Assembly: GCA_046726955.1 (NCBI GenBank)
Contig: JBKPBQ010000384.1
Coordinates: 1 to 18,543 of the forward strand
Source: CAVPGH01 sp046726955
GTDB taxonomy: Bacteria > Acidobacteriota > Vicinamibacteria > Fen-336
Length of the DNA stretch: 18,543 nucleotides
Direction of reading: 5' to 3'
Shown here: positions 16,103-18,543 of the stretch, one piece after another
Layout of the letters: each line of letters begins with the position of its first letter
Position numbering within the stretch: the stretch's first letter is position 1
Notes under the pieces: generated by a model
What the model was told of the DNA's origin: nothing
Seen by the model: the letters and a program-made list of their open reading frames with translations, nothing else
The model's database searches: none
Made by a program: the position numbers and the translations under genes

Positions 16103-17356
16103 GTGGACATAGCTCGACCCTCGCAGGCCCGACAGAAGCGGATCAAGCGGATCGCAATGACAGCCGGAGGCGTCGTCGCGGTGCTGCTCATTACCCTGGG
16201 CCTCTCGCGGCTGAAGCCCGCCGCCCCCAGCGTGGAGCGATCGACGGTCTGGATCGACACGGTGAAGCGCGGCCCGATGCTGCGGCAGGTGCGCGGCCTC
16301 GGCACCCTCGTGCCCGAGGACGTCCGCTGGATCCCCGCCCAGACCGAAGGACGCGTGGAGCGGCACGTGATCCTGCCCGGGACACCGGTGAAGCCGGACA
16401 GCGTGATCCTGGAGCTCAGCAACCCCGAGCTCGAGCTGCAGGCGCTCGAAGCGGAGTCCCGGCTCCGCGCCGCGGAGGCCGCGTACTCCGAGCTCGCCGT
16501 GCGGCTCAAGAGCCAGCGCCTCGACCAGGAGGCGGCGGCGGCGCGCGTGCACGCCGACTACGCCTCGGCCCGCATGCGGGCCGAGGCCGACGCGGAGCTC
16601 GGCAGGGACGGCCTCGTCGCCGACATCACGGTCAAGACCTCGCGCGTCTCCGCGGACGAGCTGCAGAACCGCGACCGCGTAGAGCAGGAGCGCCTCTCCA
16701 TCGGCGGCGAGGCGGTCGAGGCACAGCTCAAGGTGCAGGCGGCGCAGGTGGAGCAGGCCAAAGCGCTGGCCCGGCTGCGGCGCGAGCAGTTCAACGCCCT
16801 CAAGGTGCGCGCGGGCATGGAGGGCGTGCTGCAGCTTCTGCCCGTGGAGGTCGGCTCGCGGGTGACGCCGGGGACGAACCTCGCGCGCGTCGCGCATCCC
16901 GGTCATCTGAAGGCGGTGGTGCGGATCGCCGAGACGCAGGCCAAGGACGTGCAGATCGGCCAGAAGGCGTCCGTGGACACGCGCAACGGAGTGGTGGCGG
17001 GGCACGTGTCCCGCGTCGACCCCTCCGCGCAGCAGGGAACGGTAACGGTCGACATTGCCCTCGAAGGCCCGCTGCCCAAGGGCTCGCGCCCCGAGCTGTC
17101 CGTGGACGGAACGATCGAACTGGAGCGCCTCGCCGACGTACTCTACGTCGGACGCCCCGCTCAGGGGCAGGCGGAGAGCCTCGTCGGGCTCTTCCGGCTC
17201 GGCGAAGGCGGAGTAGAGGCGTCGCGGGTGAAGGTCCAGCTCGGCCGCGCCTCCGTGAACACGGTGGAAGTCGTGTCCGGACTCAAGGAGGGCGACCAGG
17301 TGGTGCTGTCCGACACCTCGGCCTGGGACGCCTTCGACCGGCTTCGCCTGAACTGA
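16103..17356 (+). CDS. Periplasmic adaptor protein, MacA/HlyD type
   Basis: This is the membrane-fusion subunit of a tripartite exporter, anchored in the inner membrane and reaching through the periplasm. It has 417 residues from GTG at 16103, with GGAG 8 bases ahead; the frame is open further upstream but without signal. Basic residues (RQKRIKRIA) precede one membrane helix (about 20-36). The half lipoyl motif RGLGTLVPEDVRWIPAQTEG is at 64-83. A long coiled-coil hairpin spans about 112-235, a lipoyl return (RAGMEGVLQLLPVEVGSRV) 236-254, and beta-barrel and membrane-proximal domains continue to the end (VVSGLKEGDQVVLSD). The ATPase follows after 20 bases. It sits 190 bases after the sulfatase in the same direction, with no obvious promoter found in between. 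Confidence 0.9.
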   Translation: MDIARPSQARQKRIKRIAMTAGGVVAVLLITLGLSRLKPAAPSVERSTVWIDTVKRGPMLRQVRGLGTLVPEDVRWIPAQTEGRVERHVILPGTPVKPDSVILELSNPELELQALEAESRLRAAEAAYSELAVRLKSQRLDQEAAAARVHADYASARMRAEADAELGRDGLVADITVKTSRVSADELQNRDRVEQERLSIGGEAVEAQLKVQAAQVEQAKALARLRREQFNALKVRAGMEGVLQLLPVEVGSRVTPGTNLARVAHPGHLKAVVRIAETQAKDVQIGQKASVDTRNGVVAGHVSRVDPSAQQGTVTVDIALEGPLPKGSRPELSVDGTIELERLADVLYVGRPAQGQAESLVGLFRLGEGGVEASRVKVQLGRASVNTVEVVSGLKEGDQVVLSDTSAWDAFDRLRLN

Positions 17357-17376
17357 GAACTCCTGGAGGAGAGACG

Positions 17377-18099
17377 ATGAGCGCTTCCCCCGATGCCTTG
17401 ATCCACCTCGACGGCCTGACCAAAGTCTTCTACACCGACGAGGTGGAGACGCACGCCCTCTCGGGCATCCACCTCGAGATCAAGAAGGGCGAGTACGTAG
17501 CGATCTCGGGGCCGTCGGGGTGCGGGAAGTCGACGCTGCTGTCGATCCTGGGCCTCCTCGACTCGCCCACGAACGGCACCTACACGCTCAACAGCAAGCC
17601 CGTGCAGGGGCTCGACCTCTCGGAGCGGGCGCGCATCCGCAACCGCGAGATCGGGTTCATCTTCCAGAGCTTCAACCTCATCGGCGACCTCACCGTGTTC
17701 GAGAACGTCGAGCTGCCGCTGACCTACCGCGGGATGAAGGCGACGGAGCGCAAGGAGCGCGTCAACTCGGCGCTCGAGCGCGTGGGCATGGCCCACCGCG
17801 CGAAGCACCTGCCGAGCCAGCTGTCCGGCGGTCAGCAGCAGCGCGTGGCCGTGGCCCGCGCGCTCGTGGGCACGCCCTCGATCCTGCTCGCCGACGAGCC
17901 CACGGGAAACCTCGACTCCAAGAACGGCGACGCGGTCATGACGCTCCTGCGCGACCTGCACCGCGCGGGCTCGACGATCTGCATGGTCACGCACGACCCC
18001 CGCTTCGCTCGTCACGCGGACCGCACGATCCACCTCTTCGACGGCCGCGTGGTGGACGAGATGACGGCGCAGGCGGAGGCGGCGGCCGCCGCGAACTAG
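17377..18099 (+). CDS. ABC transporter ATP-binding protein, MacB/LolD type
   Basis: This cytoplasmic ATPase partners an FtsX-like permease. It has 240 residues from ATG at 17377, preceded by the strong Shine-Dalgarno GGAGGAG 7 bases upstream. Walker A is GPSGCGKST (45-53, Lys51), the Q-loop is Gln97 in FIFQSFNLI, the signature LSGGQQQRV is at 149-157, Walker B ILLADEP is at 169-175 with catalytic Glu174, followed by TGNLDS, and the switch is His206 in VTHDPRF. These are typical of the LolD/MacB/FtsE branch. Together with the adaptor it should form a mechanotransmission exporter or efflux pump. The expected permease does not follow: the next gene is a different membrane protein with its own promoter. 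The C-terminus ends in an Ala-rich tail. Confidence 0.93.
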   Translation: MSASPDALIHLDGLTKVFYTDEVETHALSGIHLEIKKGEYVAISGPSGCGKSTLLSILGLLDSPTNGTYTLNSKPVQGLDLSERARIRNREIGFIFQSFNLIGDLTVFENVELPLTYRGMKATERKERVNSALERVGMAHRAKHLPSQLSGGQQQRVAVARALVGTPSILLADEPTGNLDSKNGDAVMTLLRDLHRAGSTICMVTHDPRFARHADRTIHLFDGRVVDEMTAQAEAAAAAN

Positions 18100-18119
18100 G
18101 CCAGCCGGTCTCGAGATCG

Positions 18120-18125
18120 TAGACT
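18120..18125 (+). promoter_or_regulatory. Putative -10 element of the 18133 gene
   Basis: TAGACT, identical to the sulfatase element, ends 7 bases before the GTG at 18133. A start point seven bases downstream would fall on the GTG or one base before it, so the mRNA would be truly leaderless. Confidence 0.45.
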
Positions 18126-18132
18126 TCCGGGC

Positions 18133-18543
18133 GTGTCCGGCGTCTCGCCCGGAGGGAGCGTCCCCTCGCGAAGGGATCCCCACCTTCCCACGGTGATCGC
18201 GATCGCCGTCGTGGCCTACGCGGGCTCCGACGCGATCCACGAACTAGCCCACGCTCTCGTGTGCCGTCTGTCAGGCTACGAGCTCGTCTCGATCTCCACG
18301 GTGGCCACGCAATCGGCGGCGAGCAGCCGCTCTCTCGCCGCCGCGGGGACCGTCGCCAACGCCGTGACGGGTGGGATCGCCTGGCTCCTTTTCGACCGGA
18401 GAAGGCTCGACGCCACGCGGTACTTCCTCTGGCTCTTCGGCTGCGTGAGCCTGATGAACGTCGGGTACCTCGTGGTTTCGGCCGTCCTCGACGGCGGCGA
18501 CTGGGCCCGTGTGATCGCCGGCCTCACGCCGCATCTCGCGTGG
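18133..18543 (+). CDS. Membrane protein with HELAH motif, cut off by window edge
   Basis: My translation from GTG at 18133 is open for 137 codons to the right edge. Its codon use and hydrophobic pattern look real. A helix at about residues 20-45 (TVIAIAVVAYAGSD) carries HELAH at 36-40 (AIHELAHALVCRLSG), a potential zinc site inside the membrane as in M50 site-2 proteases. Further helices lie at about 68-85 (AAAGTVANAVTGGIAWLLF), 97-118 (YFLWLFGCVSLMNVGYLVVS) and onwards. The second M50 motif (an Asp near the C-terminus) is not in the part seen, so a peptidase function is unproven; related putative membrane proteins with such a motif are mostly uncharacterised. It begins 33 bases after the ATPase stop, but a TAGACT element just ahead suggests its own transcript. 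Confidence 0.7.
   Translation, partial: MSGVSPGGSVPSRRDPHLPTVIAIAVVAYAGSDAIHELAHALVCRLSGYELVSISTVATQSAASSRSLAAAGTVANAVTGGIAWLLFDRRRLDATRYFLWLFGCVSLMNVGYLVVSAVLDGGDWARVIAGLTPHLAW

Noticed and set aside
15909..16112. 67-codon frame overlapping the sulfatase stop (ATGA) and the adaptor start
   Set aside because: The overlap looks like coupling, but there is no ribosome site, the peptide is Arg/Ser-rich without a recognisable fold, and it runs into the adaptor gene.

Overview
This window looks like chromosomal DNA of a high-GC, Gram-negative, free-living bacterium. A member of the Acidobacteriota, or a similar soil or sediment lineage, is my best guess. The guess rests on very high third-position GC, a Ser/Thr kinase with an N-terminal zinc ribbon, exported zincin, arabinofuranosidase and sulfatase genes, and a MacA-type adaptor. 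It is inference from gene content; no rRNA or tRNA gene is present to confirm it.

Layout. (1) At 1-2824 a truncated EamA-type exporter (minus) is divergent from a two-gene NatA/NatB-type ABC exporter (plus) across a very compact double promoter. (2) At 2867-4441 there is a convergent DegP-like protease of the plant DEG2/DEG9 type, with base composition noticeably less GC-skewed than its neighbours. (3) At 4442-5148 lies a gene-poor stretch that ends in what looks like the frameshifted remnant of a gene. (4) At 5149-8498 is a minus-strand cluster read dus, M55 aminopeptidase, a membrane-protein gene whose 3' part has been replaced out of frame, a gene fragment, and an intact paralogue of that fragment. 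(5) At 8616-10232 is an exported GH51 arabinofuranosidase. (6) At 10279-11652 is a kinase with a PilZ-like C-terminal domain. (7) At 11846-13561 an aldehyde dehydrogenase abuts a VOC-family protein. (8) At 13676-15912 an exported metzincin-like protein and a sulfatase are separated by a 79-bp palindromic, MITE-like element. (9) At 16103-18099 are a MacA-like adaptor and a MacB/LolD-like ATPase with no permease directly after them. (10) At 18133 to the right edge is a truncated membrane protein with an HELAH motif.

How the parts relate. The window is a mosaic of short independent operons rather than one pathway. Coupled pairs are the NatA/NatB-like pair (4-bp overlap), dus/M55 (16-bp gap), aldehyde dehydrogenase/VOC (0-bp gap) and adaptor/ATPase (20-bp gap). 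A recurrent feature is a -10-like hexamer (TATACT, GATACT, TAAGAT, TAGACT) only 7-15 bases ahead of the start codon, which suggests leaderless or very short-leader mRNAs for several genes.

I found no CRISPR array, phage, toxin-antitoxin module, biosynthetic cluster or clear defence system. The observations most worth follow-up are the kinase-PilZ fusion, the palindromic element that supplies a stop codon, the chimeric gene at 5634-6381, the metzincin-like protein, and the recurrent short-leader promoters.
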